This document shows positions 1 through 6,655 of a DNA stretch of 42,929 nucleotides, piece after piece. The notes below the pieces were generated by a model. That model was not told the origin of the DNA. It was given only the letters and a program-made list of their open reading frames with translations, and ran no database searches. This DNA comes from a virus. The position numbers and the translations under genes were made by a program. The DNA lies in the IMG/VR virus record IMGVR_UViG_3300020156_000047, positions 1-42,929 of that record. One strand, 5' to 3'. How positions within the stretch are numbered: the first letter of the stretch is position 1; the number at the start of each line of letters is the position of its first letter.

Positions 1-165
1 TCCGCTGTTCCAGTCTCCGCTGTTCCGGTTTCCGCTGTTCCAGTCTCCGCTGTTCCGGTTTCCGCTGTTCCAGTCTCCGCTGTTCCGGTTTCCGCTGTTC
101 CGGTTTCCGCTGTTCCAGTCTCCGCTGTTCCGGTTTCCGCTGTTCCGGTTTCCGCTGTTCCCTAA
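1..165. repeat. 15-bp tandem repeat array, left part
   Basis: Eleven head-to-tail units, ten of the form TCCGCTGTTCC(A/G)GT(C/T) and a diverged eleventh ending CTAA, with no indels. On the minus strand each unit encodes N-S-G plus D-W (GACTGG) or N-R (AACCGG), so the variable bases track the last two residues. The array is identical in kind to that at 42843-42929. Confidence 0.95.
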
Positions 166-486
166 ACCTGTATTTCCACGCCCCAGGTTAACCAAGCCCA
201 AGACTTCGTGCCAAGTCAGCTCACGAACGATACGAATCTTGTTGGTAACCGATTTATCATCGCCTCGTTCCACTTTCCCAAGAGCTTCAATTTCAGCGAC
301 CTTGTTATCGATGTTGAAATCGTAATAATTGAAGCAATCAGCGAGCTTCTCGCAAAAATGAAATCCCGAATCACAAAGCCCCATACGGCCTTCATGGGTA
401 TACGTCTTGCCGACAGCATATTGAAATGAGCGGCAAGTCCAGTCCGGATTAAACACCTTAAATCCTTTGACAACATTGTTTTCCAT
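1..486 (-). CDS. NSG-repeat protein, N-terminal part (gene continues at the other end of the window)
   Basis: The frame opens at ATG 484-486 behind a GAGGAG ribosome site and runs open to base 1. Residues 1-107 are a non-repetitive head (begins MENNVVKGFKVFNPDWTCRS, with FHFCEKL and a REL-W-EVL segment). From about residue 108 it becomes pentapeptides of the form N-S-G-(N/D)-(R/W), encoded by the 15-bp tandem repeats. The C-terminal part is at 42546-42929; a direct join keeps the frame and gives about 289 residues. Similar head-plus-NSG-repeat proteins occur in phages and bacteria with no established function; the repeat may form a beta-solenoid (inference). It sits in the early operon between the small genes and the AbrB-like gene. 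The true repeat number is uncertain because the assembly ends inside the array. Confidence 0.85.
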   Translation of the reverse strand, partial: MENNVVKGFKVFNPDWTCRSFQYAVGKTYTHEGRMGLCDSGFHFCEKLADCFNYYDFNIDNKVAEIEALGKVERGDDKSVTNKIRIVRELTWHEVLGLVNLGRGNTGLGNSGNRNSGNRNSGDWNSGNRNSGNRNSGDWNSGNRNSGDWNSGNRNSGDWNSG

Positions 487-542
487 TGATTTTCTCCTCT
501 CGGTCAGCTAAACTGACCTTAGAATAGTTTGATTTGCGGCCT

Positions 543-722
543 CTAAGCGACTCTCGCCTCGCTAGAGGTCTTTTCTATTGCGTCGATCTCTTGATCCAAC
601 CACCACAGTGCCCCGTCCCGTGTTGCCTCGTCGCAGCACTTAATGCGACCATTACGGATGCCCCAGCGGATCCGCATCAGTTCGAATTTGCGGATTAGCA
701 AGTCCAGATTGTTCAGATTCAT
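543..722 (-). CDS. hypothetical early protein, 59 aa
   Basis: ATG at 720-722 overlaps the TGA of the upstream gene (TGATG), so translation is probably coupled; AAAGG lies about 5 nt upstream. The product (MNLNNLDLLIRKFELMRIRW...) is helical and charged, with a Trp-rich stretch GALWWLDQEID. No known family recognised. Two earlier in-frame GTG codons are less likely starts because they fall in the ribosome site. Confidence 0.7.
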   Translation of the reverse strand: MNLNNLDLLIRKFELMRIRWGIRNGRIKCCDEATRDGALWWLDQEIDAIEKTSSEARVA

Positions 723-1096
723 CACCACCTTTCAAGTGCGCTTAATGTCTCGATTGCCTTGTTCAAAGCCGCAATTTCTTTTCTTGCATGTTCAACAGCA
801 AGGTCGGCGGCTCCGAACTCCGATTCAGCTGCTACAAAATGCCCTGTTGTCTGTGCGATTGATTCTAGATAATCGATAACCTGCTTTATGCCAGGCGTTT
901 TTCTTGATACCGGAAATCCGTTGACGTTTCGCATAGCTTTACTAACTTCTGACCGAAGATGCACGATATGCACTCTGGCGCTTTTCGCCGCAAGTCTAAT
1001 GTACTTGGCGTTTATCGCAATCTCTGCATCGGACAGCTCCGCTATTTTGGATAGACGTTCAACTGTCTCGGAGCGGCTGAGCGTACTCTTGTCCAC
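722..1096 (-). CDS. hypothetical early protein, helical, 124 aa
   Basis: GTG start at 1094-1096 behind AAAGGAGG with 8-nt spacing. The protein is almost entirely alpha-helical by composition (Ala, Glu, Lys, Leu rich), for example EHARKEIAALNKAIETL, and could form a coiled coil. No domain recognised. It is translationally coupled to the 59-aa gene behind it. Confidence 0.75.
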   Translation of the reverse strand: MDKSTLSRSETVERLSKIAELSDAEIAINAKYIRLAAKSARVHIVHLRSEVSKAMRNVNGFPVSRKTPGIKQVIDYLESIAQTTGHFVAAESEFGAADLAVEHARKEIAALNKAIETLSALERW

Positions 1097-1136
1097 TTTT
1101 CATACCTCCTTTCAAGTACGCTAAATTTTCGACTCA

Positions 1137-1484
1137 CTATTTTTCTTGGATTTCAAACGCCTGTCTGTACTGCTCATTTGTGATCTCTATAAAAACTGGA
1201 TCATAGTTCTCACATACACCCTCAAAATCCAGTCCGATTATGGCATTATCTCCGTACTTGTCTATCATTCTTTGCTTGTGCGCAGCATGCCACCGCTGAT
1301 GATCCTCGAAGTCTTCTAAGGTTGGTTGTTGCAAATCTTTTCTGGCTATCAGATAGGCGCATGTGACATCTTCTATCGTTACGTCAAGCCATTCATGATC
1401 CCAATCTCCAACATCTGGAGATGCCGCTAAATATCTATCAGGTTCCCGCTTATTTCTTAAGATAATTACAGGTACTTTGTTCAT
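1137..1484 (-). CDS. hypothetical early protein, 115 aa
   Basis: ATG at 1482-1484 behind AAGGAAGGGG. The acidic protein begins MNKVPVIILRNKREPDRYLA, where a beta-strand and YLA(A)S pattern suggest a small phage domain that I cannot name; the middle is Trp- and Asp-rich (DVGDWDHEWLDVT). The start lies 35 nt inside the preceding gene. No function can be assigned. Confidence 0.75.
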   Translation of the reverse strand: MNKVPVIILRNKREPDRYLAASPDVGDWDHEWLDVTIEDVTCAYLIARKDLQQPTLEDFEDHQRWHAAHKQRMIDKYGDNAIIGLDFEGVCENYDPVFIEITNEQYRQAFEIQEK

Positions 1485-1749
1485 ACGTTTCCCCTTCCTT
1501 CGCTATTTGTGCCGGATAGTACCTGTGTTGCTGGTCACTAGTGCCCACTCCTGCGCTGGCAGAAAACAGGAATGCTCCAGGAGCTTCATTCTGTTTGACA
1601 GGTACTCCGAATTGCTGGCAACGTCTCCTTGTCAACAGGACAGCAAAACGGTAAGGCTTGCTTGTCCAGCGGCTGGAGCGAGGAATGTAAACCGGCAATC
1701 CGCTGCGCTTCACTTCAAGTTTGTTATGTCGTCCCTCTTTGTTTGGCAT
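1450..1749 (-). CDS. hypothetical early protein, basic, 99 aa
   Basis: ATG at 1747-1749 is preceded by GAAGGAGG at good spacing. The protein is basic and proline-rich at the N-terminus (MPNKEGRHNKLEVKRSGLPV), contains YRFAVLLTRRRCQQFGVPV, and ends in YYPAQIAKEGE. It overlaps the next gene by 35 nt. The reading frame on the opposite strand over the same bases has no ribosome site. No family recognised. Confidence 0.65.
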   Translation of the reverse strand: MPNKEGRHNKLEVKRSGLPVYIPRSSRWTSKPYRFAVLLTRRRCQQFGVPVKQNEAPGAFLFSASAGVGTSDQQHRYYPAQIAKEGETYEQSTCNYLKK

Positions 1750-1785
1750 GCCTTATCCTCCTTCGCTATTTTTTCGTACTACGTA

Positions 1786-1953
1786 TCAGATCATCACCGA
1801 ACGAGAAGCGCGGTCACTATCGACTTTATCCCAATGCTCTTTTTTCTTGGTCTGCATAATCTCCCAGGCTTTAGCATGGGCAGCAGCATAAGTCATTTTG
1901 TCTTCGAGAATAAATCCATCGATTAAATTTGTTAAATCCTCAGAATAGTTCAT
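1786..1953 (-). CDS. small hypothetical early protein, 55 aa
   Basis: ATG at 1951-1953, GGAGG about 12 nt upstream, TGA at 1786-1788. The product begins MNYSEDLTNLIDGFILEDKM and continues with a helix rich in Ala, His and Lys. It fills what would otherwise be a gap in a tightly packed operon. Function unknown. Confidence 0.65.
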   Translation of the reverse strand: MNYSEDLTNLIDGFILEDKMTYAAAHAKAWEIMQTKKKEHWDKVDSDRASRSVMI

Positions 1954-2008
1954 TTACTTCTCTTTCCTCCTTCACTTTTTGGGTCTTATGGGACACTAAG
2001 GCTGCGGA

Positions 2009-2356
2009 CTATTCAGTAAGCATCTCCGGTTCCAACATACGAAGCAACCGTTCGGCATCGGTCGGCGTTCCCTGACCATTTAGGACGCGATATCGGAAAT
2101 CATCGTCTAGCGGACCCCAAAGAATAAACTTGCCATTCTCATAATCGTCGCAATACCCTTCCCCGAATGCCAGGGCTAGGACACAAAAGGATTCATCGTC
2201 CCCATACTTTTTGATTGTTTCGGATGCCACTCCAACTGCTGCCAGTTTTTCCTTCACCACATCATTATTGTCAACCATCATGTAGGCATCGTCGCCTCCC
2301 TGCTGATCTACAACCTCAAGGCTATTTAATACATCTAAAATCGCTTGTTTGTTCAT
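2009..2356 (-). CDS. hypothetical early protein, acidic, 115 aa
   Basis: Start chosen at ATG 2354-2356 because AGGGAGG lies 8 nt upstream; a longer frame to 2395 lacks a ribosome site. Begins MNKQAILDVLNSLEVVDQQ and contains GDDAYMMVDNNDVVKEKL and ESFCVLALAFGEGYCDDY. A small acidic alpha/beta protein typical of early phage regions. No named family. Confidence 0.75.
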   Translation of the reverse strand: MNKQAILDVLNSLEVVDQQGGDDAYMMVDNNDVVKEKLAAVGVASETIKKYGDDESFCVLALAFGEGYCDDYENGKFILWGPLDDDFRYRVLNGQGTPTDAERLLRMLEPEMLTE

Positions 2357-2398
2357 TTCAAATTCCTCCCTATTTTTGATTTGCGGCGTTGCCACGTA

Positions 2399-2635
2399 CT
2401 ATTCAGCAGCTTCCATTTCTTCCTGACTCAGGATGCCGATAACCCACATTCCTCCATCTTCGTCTTCCCCAACCTTTACGATGTAATCAGTCGGGTCCAT
2501 TACGTTGAAAGGGATGTTGCGCCAGTTATGGAATAACACAGCATTGCCGATATCGTCAGAGAAACAATCGGCCCCGCTTTGCTCACGCAAATACTCTTCG
2601 TGGTCACCAATTTTGCAAGCTATTGCATATTTCAA
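2399..2635 (-). CDS. hypothetical early protein, 78 aa
   Basis: TTG start at 2633-2635 behind GAGGGAGG with 8-nt spacing. Begins MKYAIACKIGDHEEYLREQ; the pattern of strands with GNAVLFHNWRNIPFNV and YIVKVGEDEDGGMWVIGIL suggests a small beta-rich fold. No family recognised. It lies between the ASCH-domain gene and the 115-aa acidic gene in one operon. Confidence 0.75.
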   Translation of the reverse strand: MKYAIACKIGDHEEYLREQSGADCFSDDIGNAVLFHNWRNIPFNVMDPTDYIVKVGEDEDGGMWVIGILSQEEMEAAE

Positions 2636-2681
2636 TTAAAAAACCTCCCTCGCCAATAAGTCTGTAGCCGCGGAATGTACA

Positions 2682-3038
2682 TCATCGCGCATGTATCAAA
2701 TCGTGCAACTTAACCCAAATCACAGCTCCCTGCGGGTGACTGTAGGGTACAGGTTCTGAGAAAATGACAGGATTTTTAACAACCCACGCCCATGCTTGGT
2801 TATAATGAAAGGCCATCTTTTGCTCCTTAATGCAGTGCTTTTCCTTGTAAGCCATAAATCGACCAACAGTGCAAGGTATACAGTCTATCAACTCCACTGT
2901 ACCAAAGACCTTCCCACTTCCGCTTTTGATAATACCTATTGTGCCGCGCTTGTGAGTACGACTCCCTCTAATTTCCCAAGTCTTTTGACCGGATAAAATT
3001 AAGTCAGCCCATTTATCTTTTACAATTAAACCTTCCAA
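2682..3038 (-). CDS. ASCH-domain RNA/nucleotide-binding protein, 118 aa
   Basis: The N-terminal third has the ASCH signature, a GxKxxExR motif (SGQKTWEIRG, residues about 16-25), followed by GTIGIIKSGSGKVFGTVEL, the strands expected of the PUA-like fold. ASCH proteins bind RNA or modified nucleosides; some are amidohydrolases acting on N4-acetylcytidine. The TTG start at 3036-3038 is chosen because AAGGAGG lies 7 nt upstream. In a phage it may act on host RNA or modified bases, but no substrate can be read from the sequence. Confidence 0.8.
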   Translation of the reverse strand: MEGLIVKDKWADLILSGQKTWEIRGSRTHKRGTIGIIKSGSGKVFGTVELIDCIPCTVGRFMAYKEKHCIKEQKMAFHYNQAWAWVVKNPVIFSEPVPYSHPQGAVIWVKLHDLIHAR

Positions 3039-3093
3039 CGTAGTTCCTCCTTCCTTATTGGATTTGTGCGGCACTAAGGCCGCGAAATATGCA

Positions 3094-3297
3094 TTAACTC
3101 TTGAATTTCCTTGTCGCTTGTTTCACACGTCTTTTGTCTCGGAAATCTAACAGCTTTTGAGACACCTCATCATGCGATTCTCTCACCGTATAAAATGATC
3201 CATTCCACTTGATCTCCGTCCCATTTTCCCTCGGCCTGTACGCAATATCGACAGGAAGGTAAATAGGATTACCTTCTTGATTGGTCAACTTAATCAA
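3094..3297 (-). CDS. small FlbD-like protein, 67 aa
   Basis: TTG start at 3295-3297, with GGGAGG 7 nt upstream. The pattern IKLT-x3-G-x-PIYLPVDIAY...GTEIKWNGSFYTVRES-x-DEV matches the layout of the FlbD/YlzI family (I-L-T, a short loop, then G-x-x-Y-x-V-x-E-s-x-x-E-V). FlbD homologues are linked to flagellar genes but copies of unknown role occur in phages. The basic C-terminus (RDKRRVKQATRKFKS) is additional. The link is by sequence pattern only. Confidence 0.65.
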   Translation of the reverse strand: MIKLTNQEGNPIYLPVDIAYRPRENGTEIKWNGSFYTVRESHDEVSQKLLDFRDKRRVKQATRKFKS

Positions 3298-3326
3298 CCT
3301 GTGTCCTCCCAACTGCGTTTAATGGG

Positions 3327-3455
3327 TCAATCCTCTAACTCATCATCCGTCATTGGCCGCTCATAGTTGCAGCCATCAATAGGGCAAGATGCCTTACCGC
3401 CCCAATAATCAAGAGGCACCCCGCATTTAGGGCATTCTTGTTGTTCTTCATTCAC
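3327..3455 (-). CDS. zinc-ribbon micro-protein, 42 aa
   Basis: GTG start at 3453-3455 with GAAGGAG 8 nt upstream, TGA at 3327-3329. The product has two Cys pairs, C8-P-K-C11 and C24-x4-C29, the layout of a single zinc ribbon, with an acidic tail (MTDDELED). Likely a small DNA-, RNA- or protein-binding adaptor. Partner unknown. Confidence 0.65.
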   Translation of the reverse strand: MNEEQQECPKCGVPLDYWGGKASCPIDGCNYERPMTDDELED

Positions 3456-3492
3456 TGTCTTCACTCCTTCGCTCTTTGGGTCAACAGCATAC

Positions 3493-3687
3493 CTACTCCC
3501 TCGGCGGCCAGTTCCAACCGCCTAAGTGCTTCCCTGGCTCAATACAGGTCATGTGCGCGATCTTCCCGTCTGGCCGGAACACCTGAAGGTTAACGGTCTC
3601 ACCGTTGGTATGAACATGAGTTACGATAGCTGCGGCCACACCATAGCTGCTGTTGTAATGCACGATACGTCCGATGCTAGGCTTCAT
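3493..3687 (-). CDS. hypothetical early protein, SH3-like, 64 aa
   Basis: ATG at 3685-3687 lies inside the last codons of the preceding gene, with AAGGAGG at ideal spacing. The sequence (MKPSIGRIVHYNSS...AAIVTHVH...VNLQVFRPDG) has the short-strand pattern of a small SH3-like barrel found in many phage early regions. Ends WNWPPRE. No biochemical role known. Confidence 0.75.
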   Translation of the reverse strand: MKPSIGRIVHYNSSYGVAAAIVTHVHTNGETVNLQVFRPDGKIAHMTCIEPGKHLGGWNWPPRE

Positions 3688-3856
3688 CCTTATCCTCCTT
3701 CCCCGCGATCACCGTCACGGCTCCCAGCTTAGCCACCAGACAGGCGCCGGAGCATACCAGCTCATGGCCGACTCGCATACATGCTTGTCCAAAGTGGATC
3801 GGAGCGCCGCAGGACTCGTTGGCGCAGTTGTCGATGATTCCATTACTGTTGGTCAT
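3677..3856 (-). CDS. small Cys-rich protein, 59 aa
   Basis: ATG at 3854-3856 behind AGGAGG, TAG at 3677-3679. Residues C11, C16, H21, C26, H31, C35 and C39 could form a zinc site. The stop overlaps the start of the next gene by 11 nt, so the two are likely coupled. No family recognised. Confidence 0.65.
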   Translation of the reverse strand: MTNSNGIIDNCANESCGAPIHFGQACMRVGHELVCSGACLVAKLGAVTVIAGKEDKDEA

Positions 3857-3901
3857 ATGGTTGCCTCCTAAGTTTGAATGGCTTGTCCGCTATGGCAACT
3901 C

Positions 3902-4045
3902 TTAAGAGTCGCCGCTATCTCTCTCCTCGGTTGTTTCAGGCTCGGGTTCTTTAAATGTTCCATTCTTGATCGCTCTTTTAATTGCGTTCGCACAAAGAAG
4001 ATGAATAAAGTCCTGCGTTTCTTGTGAAAACTGGTTAATGTGCAT
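3902..4045 (-). CDS. small hypothetical early protein, 47 aa
   Basis: ATG at 4043-4045 preceded by AGGAGGGG; TAA at 3902-3904. Product begins MHINQFSQETQDFIHLLCAN and ends in an acidic tail (ETTEERDSGDS). It is a better candidate than the overlapping frame starting at a TTG a few bases upstream, because only this frame has an ATG at ribosome-site distance. It directly follows the Cro-like gene. Confidence 0.6.
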   Translation of the reverse strand: MHINQFSQETQDFIHLLCANAIKRAIKNGTFKEPEPETTEERDSGDS

Positions 4046-4097
4046 TGCAATCCCCTCCTGTTAAAGTTTATGAAGAGACCAATAGCGGACGACCCTA

Positions 4098-4322
4098 CTA
4101 ATTCGCCTTGCGCCGTTGTGTCTTTTTAAGACACTCAACTTCAAAAAAATTTTGCATGTCCACCTTGAATAGATCGCTTAAAACAACAACTTCATCAATA
4201 TAGAACTTGGATTTACCTTCTTCTTTCTTGGTGTATCCGCTAACCGATAAGTTTAGTTGTTGAGCAACCTGTTTTCTCGATAGACCGGCGATGACGCGAG
4301 CTGCTTTGATAGTCAGTGGCAT
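4098..4322 (-). CDS. Cro-like XRE-family repressor, 74 aa
   Basis: A single helix-turn-helix domain: ARVIAGLSRKQVAQQLNLSVSGYTKKEEGKS, with the Q-A-A-L spacing of XRE proteins. It is divergent from the S24 repressor at 4483 and is the first gene of the leftward early operon, the Cro position. Start ATG 4320-4322 is preceded by GGGAGGTGAC. The 3' end of the coding region contains an exact copy of the operator found in the promoter (4118-4134). Expected to repress the CI promoter and tune early transcription. Confidence 0.85.
   Translation of the reverse strand: MPLTIKAARVIAGLSRKQVAQQLNLSVSGYTKKEEGKSKFYIDEVVVLSDLFKVDMQNFFEVECLKKTQRRKAN
4118..4134. promoter_or_regulatory. operator copy inside the cro coding region
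   Basis: Exact copy of the 17-bp palindrome GTGTCTTTTTAAGACAC near the 3' end of the Cro-like gene, about 225 bp from O1. It encodes part of ...ECLKKTQRR. Could allow looping or silence elongation; this is inference. Confidence 0.65.
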
Positions 4323-4342
4323 TATGTCACCTCCCTCTCACC

Positions 4343-4359
4343 GTGTCTTTTTAAGACAC
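4343..4359. promoter_or_regulatory. repressor operator O1 (17-bp perfect palindrome)
   Basis: GTGTCTTTTTAAGACAC is a 7-bp inverted repeat around a TTT centre, placed between the early promoter -10 and the Cro start. The same 17-mer recurs exactly at 4118-4134. Confidence 0.8.
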
Positions 4360-4363
4360 CTTA

Positions 4364-4392
4364 ACTATAGCACCGAACCTTACCACGGTCAA
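4364..4392 (-). promoter_or_regulatory. early leftward promoter (PR-like)
   Basis: Read on the minus strand: TTGACC, 17 bp, TATAGT. It lies between the divergent repressors and reads into the Cro-like gene. One operator abuts the -35 (4394-4407) and another lies just past the -10 (4343-4359). Confidence 0.85.
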
Positions 4393-4393
4393 C

Positions 4394-4407
4394 CACAAAA
4401 AGACACG
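4394..4407. promoter_or_regulatory. operator O2
   Basis: CACAAAAAGACACG, abutting the early promoter -35. It shares the AAGACAC half-site with O1 and is the exact reverse complement of the box at 4430-4443. Confidence 0.7.
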
Positions 4408-4429
4408 ATTTGATTTTTTTGTTGCTTTT

Positions 4430-4443
4430 CGTGTCTTTTTGTG
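4430..4443. promoter_or_regulatory. operator O3
   Basis: CGTGTCTTTTTGTG, the exact reverse complement of O2, located about 40 bp upstream of the CI-type repressor start, where binding could autoregulate the repressor promoter. Confidence 0.7.
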
Positions 4444-4482
4444 TTTAAATTGGGATATATTTTAAGAGGAAGGCGGACAAAA

Positions 4483-5133
4483 ATGTCTAATAGCAATGGT
4501 TCAAAACTGTTTTATCTGGTTGTTGGAAACAACATCAAAAAATATCGTGCAATTCGTAATTTCAGTCTTCAAGACCTAGCAGAGCGCGTTGGGCTGACGA
4601 AAAAAACAATTCAACGCTATGAAAATGGTGAGATTAAAATAGACATGGATCGTTTGGATGATATTTCCTCAGCTCTTGAAGTTGGCATTCCTCAGCTCAT
4701 TGAAGGAGCTGAGTCATTTCTCGGCTTGAGTCTTGAAGAGTTGAACACAGTGAATTTGCCTATAGTTGGACGTGTTTCTTGTGGTAATGGAGTCGTTGCA
4801 TATGAAGAAGTTGAAGGCTACGAACCAACACCCAAAACATGGATTCGTGGCGGGGAATATTTTTATGTCCGTGCAACTGGTGACAGTATGAATAATGCTC
4901 GAATCTATGACGGAGATCTTTTGCTAATTAGAAAACAAGATGATGTTGAAGACGGTGAAATCGCAGCTGTTCTAATTAATGAAATTGTTTATTTAAAGAG
5001 AGTATTTAAAAATGATGGAATGTTAGTCCTTCAATCAGAAAACCCTAATTATGCACCTATTTTTAAAACAGACGAGGACCAGGATTCCATAAAAGTTCTA
5101 GGGAAATTAAAAAAGGTCGTCATTAACTTATGA
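4483..5133 (+). CDS. CI-type repressor, XRE HTH plus S24 (LexA-like) peptidase, 216 aa
   Basis: Residues about 17-70 form an XRE helix-turn-helix (FSLQDLAERVGLTKKTIQRYENG). Residues about 92-216 are an S24 peptidase domain with catalytic Ser135 in TGDSM and Lys172 in YLKR, and a likely Cys100-Gly101 cleavage bond in GRVSCGNG. The family maintains lysogeny by binding operators and is inactivated by RecA-stimulated self-cleavage, so the prophage should be SOS-inducible. Start ATG 4483 is chosen because AGAGGAAGGCGG precedes it; the upstream GTG at 4441 falls inside operator O3. Followed after 14 bp by the integrase on the same strand. Confidence 0.92.
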   Translation: MSNSNGSKLFYLVVGNNIKKYRAIRNFSLQDLAERVGLTKKTIQRYENGEIKIDMDRLDDISSALEVGIPQLIEGAESFLGLSLEELNTVNLPIVGRVSCGNGVVAYEEVEGYEPTPKTWIRGGEYFYVRATGDSMNNARIYDGDLLLIRKQDDVEDGEIAAVLINEIVYLKRVFKNDGMLVLQSENPNYAPIFKTDEDQDSIKVLGKLKKVVINL

Positions 5134-5147
5134 GTGGGTGAGATGAT

Positions 5148-6569
5148 ATGTATGCTGCTATTTATGTCCGCGTATCGACAGAGGAGCAAGCAGAACAAGG
5201 ATATTCGTTAGACGTTCAAAAAGAAAGACTGATTGCATTTTGTAAATCCCAAGGATGGGATGATACTAAAATTTACATAGACGATGGTTACACAGGAACA
5301 AACTTAGAACGACCTGCTATGAAAAGAATGATTAGGCATATTGAAGAGAAGAAAATCCACACTGTTGTAGTTTTTAAGCTTGATCGGTTGAGTAGAAAGC
5401 AAAAGGATGTTTTAAAATTGCTGGAAGATGTATTCGAACCAAACAATGTTGTTTTCAAATCAGCAACAGAGCCTTTCGAAACGTCAACTGCTTTCGGTAA
5501 GGCAATGATAGGTGTGTTGGCCGTATTTGCTCAGCTTGAAAGAGATATGATTGTTGAAAGAACAACAAGCGGAAGACGCGAAAAAATTAGACAAGGAATT
5601 TGGAGCGGAGGAAGAATTCCTTTCGGATATAGTTGGAATAAGAGCTTGCAAAAATTTGAAATCGTCCCAGAAGAAGCTTGGATCGTGAAAGAAATATTTA
5701 GGCGTTACCTTTTAGGGAATTCAAGGTTGTCTATAGCTGAATGGGCTGCCGATCGGACAAATGAAAGAACTATCGACCACAGCACCATTAGAGACATGAT
5801 AGCGAGACCTGTATACAAAGGCGACCTAGTTAACGCCGACCAAACTTATGAAGGCAGTCATGAGCCGATCATCGATCCGGAAGTATGGGAAGCTGCACAA
5901 CGAGAAACATTGAAACGAAAAGAAGGGGCCACTCCAATAGGAGAGTATTTACTAACTGGGTTGCTAAAGTGTGGCGTCTGTGGTGGTAACATTGTTCACG
6001 TTTTGAGGAAAGATAAGAAATATGGGAAAGTTTATATTTATAATTACTACACATGTAAAAATCAACATGTCAGAAAAAAAGACAGCACAAATAACTGTAG
6101 CCTTAACTATATCCCCAGGGAAAGAATTGAAAAATTTGTTATAGATGAAATTAAAGAAACTTTTTTGTACCCTTCAAGAATGAAGTCATTGTTAGAATCA
6201 AGTGATCAAGAAGATGAGTTTGATTATTCTGAAAAAAACATTAAAGAGCGAGTTAAGAAAATTGAGGCAGATTTAGAGAACCTCTATGACGCTATTCAAA
6301 GTGGTGACATAAAGGCTTCTGCTGTTAGTAGTCGTATAAAAAAATTAGAAGAAGAGAAGGAATTTTTAGAAAATGATCTTGACGAAATAAATTTGAATAA
6401 CTATACATCGACAATAAGTAAAAATGAATTTAAAGCCGCCATAAAAGATGTTGGTGTTGCTTGGGATTACATGACCGAAGAAGAACAAAAAAATGCACTG
6501 CGCAGACTTATTTCCACAGTAACATTAAATAGAGACTCCGACCCTGTAATTGAATGGAATTTTTTTTGA
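5148..6569 (+). CDS. int: large serine integrase, 473 aa
   Basis: The N-terminal resolvase domain contains YVRVSTEEQ with catalytic Ser10, followed by FKLDRLSR and LERDMIVERT. The recombinase domain follows (WSGGRIPFGY, residues about 152-250), then a zinc ribbon with Cys275, Cys278, Cys303 and Cys317, and a coiled coil at about residues 350-405 (IKERVKKIEADLENL, IKKLEEEKEFLENDLDEI). This is the standard order of large serine recombinases, which join attP and attB without host factors. Length is normal for the family. A GGGTGAG ribosome site precedes the ATG. The gene lies just behind the repressor, so both may be on one lysogenic transcript. Confidence 0.95.
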   Translation: MYAAIYVRVSTEEQAEQGYSLDVQKERLIAFCKSQGWDDTKIYIDDGYTGTNLERPAMKRMIRHIEEKKIHTVVVFKLDRLSRKQKDVLKLLEDVFEPNNVVFKSATEPFETSTAFGKAMIGVLAVFAQLERDMIVERTTSGRREKIRQGIWSGGRIPFGYSWNKSLQKFEIVPEEAWIVKEIFRRYLLGNSRLSIAEWAADRTNERTIDHSTIRDMIARPVYKGDLVNADQTYEGSHEPIIDPEVWEAAQRETLKRKEGATPIGEYLLTGLLKCGVCGGNIVHVLRKDKKYGKVYIYNYYTCKNQHVRKKDSTNNCSLNYIPRERIEKFVIDEIKETFLYPSRMKSLLESSDQEDEFDYSEKNIKERVKKIEADLENLYDAIQSGDIKASAVSSRIKKLEEEKEFLENDLDEINLNNYTSTISKNEFKAAIKDVGVAWDYMTEEEQKNALRRLISTVTLNRDSDPVIEWNFF

Positions 6570-6573
6570 TTCT

Positions 6574-6623
6574 TCTTCATTCTTATAGGTAATCGGTAAG
6601 AGAAAACATAATCAGAATGAAGA
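6574..6623. other. attP: candidate attP site
   Basis: Exactly 50 bp bounded by a perfect 10-bp inverted repeat (TCTTCATTCT ... AGAATGAAGA), starting 4 bp after the integrase stop. Serine-integrase attP sites are about 50 bp, imperfectly symmetric and commonly next to the integrase gene. The inner sequence is only weakly symmetric, so the assignment is inference. Confidence 0.45.
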
Positions 6624-6625
6624 TA

Positions 6626-6652
6626 AACAAGACCCCGTCATGGGGTCTTGTT
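6626..6652. terminator. bidirectional terminator after int
   Basis: An 11-bp perfect stem (AACAAGACCCC / GGGGTCTTGTT) with a GTCAT loop, followed by GCTTTATTTA on the plus strand. It lies between the convergent integrase and small HTH genes and can serve both. Confidence 0.85.
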
Positions 6653-6655
6653 GCT

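Noticed and set aside
1-165. Terminal 15-bp repeats as a CRISPR array
   Set aside because: Units are contiguous with no spacers and keep a reading frame; this is a coding minisatellite.
216-476. Minus-strand 86-codon ORF at the left end
   Set aside because: It is an out-of-frame shadow of the NSG-repeat gene head, which has the proper start at 486 and family-like sequence.
1477-1926. Plus-strand ORF of 149 codons
   Set aside because: No ribosome site, antisense to two genes with strong AGGAGG sites, and opposite to operon direction.
3868-4050. Minus-strand 60-codon ORF (MQCTLTSFHKK...)
   Set aside because: The 47-aa frame starting at 4045 uses an ATG with the AGGAGG site at proper distance; the 60-codon frame needs a TTG and has poor protein-like composition.
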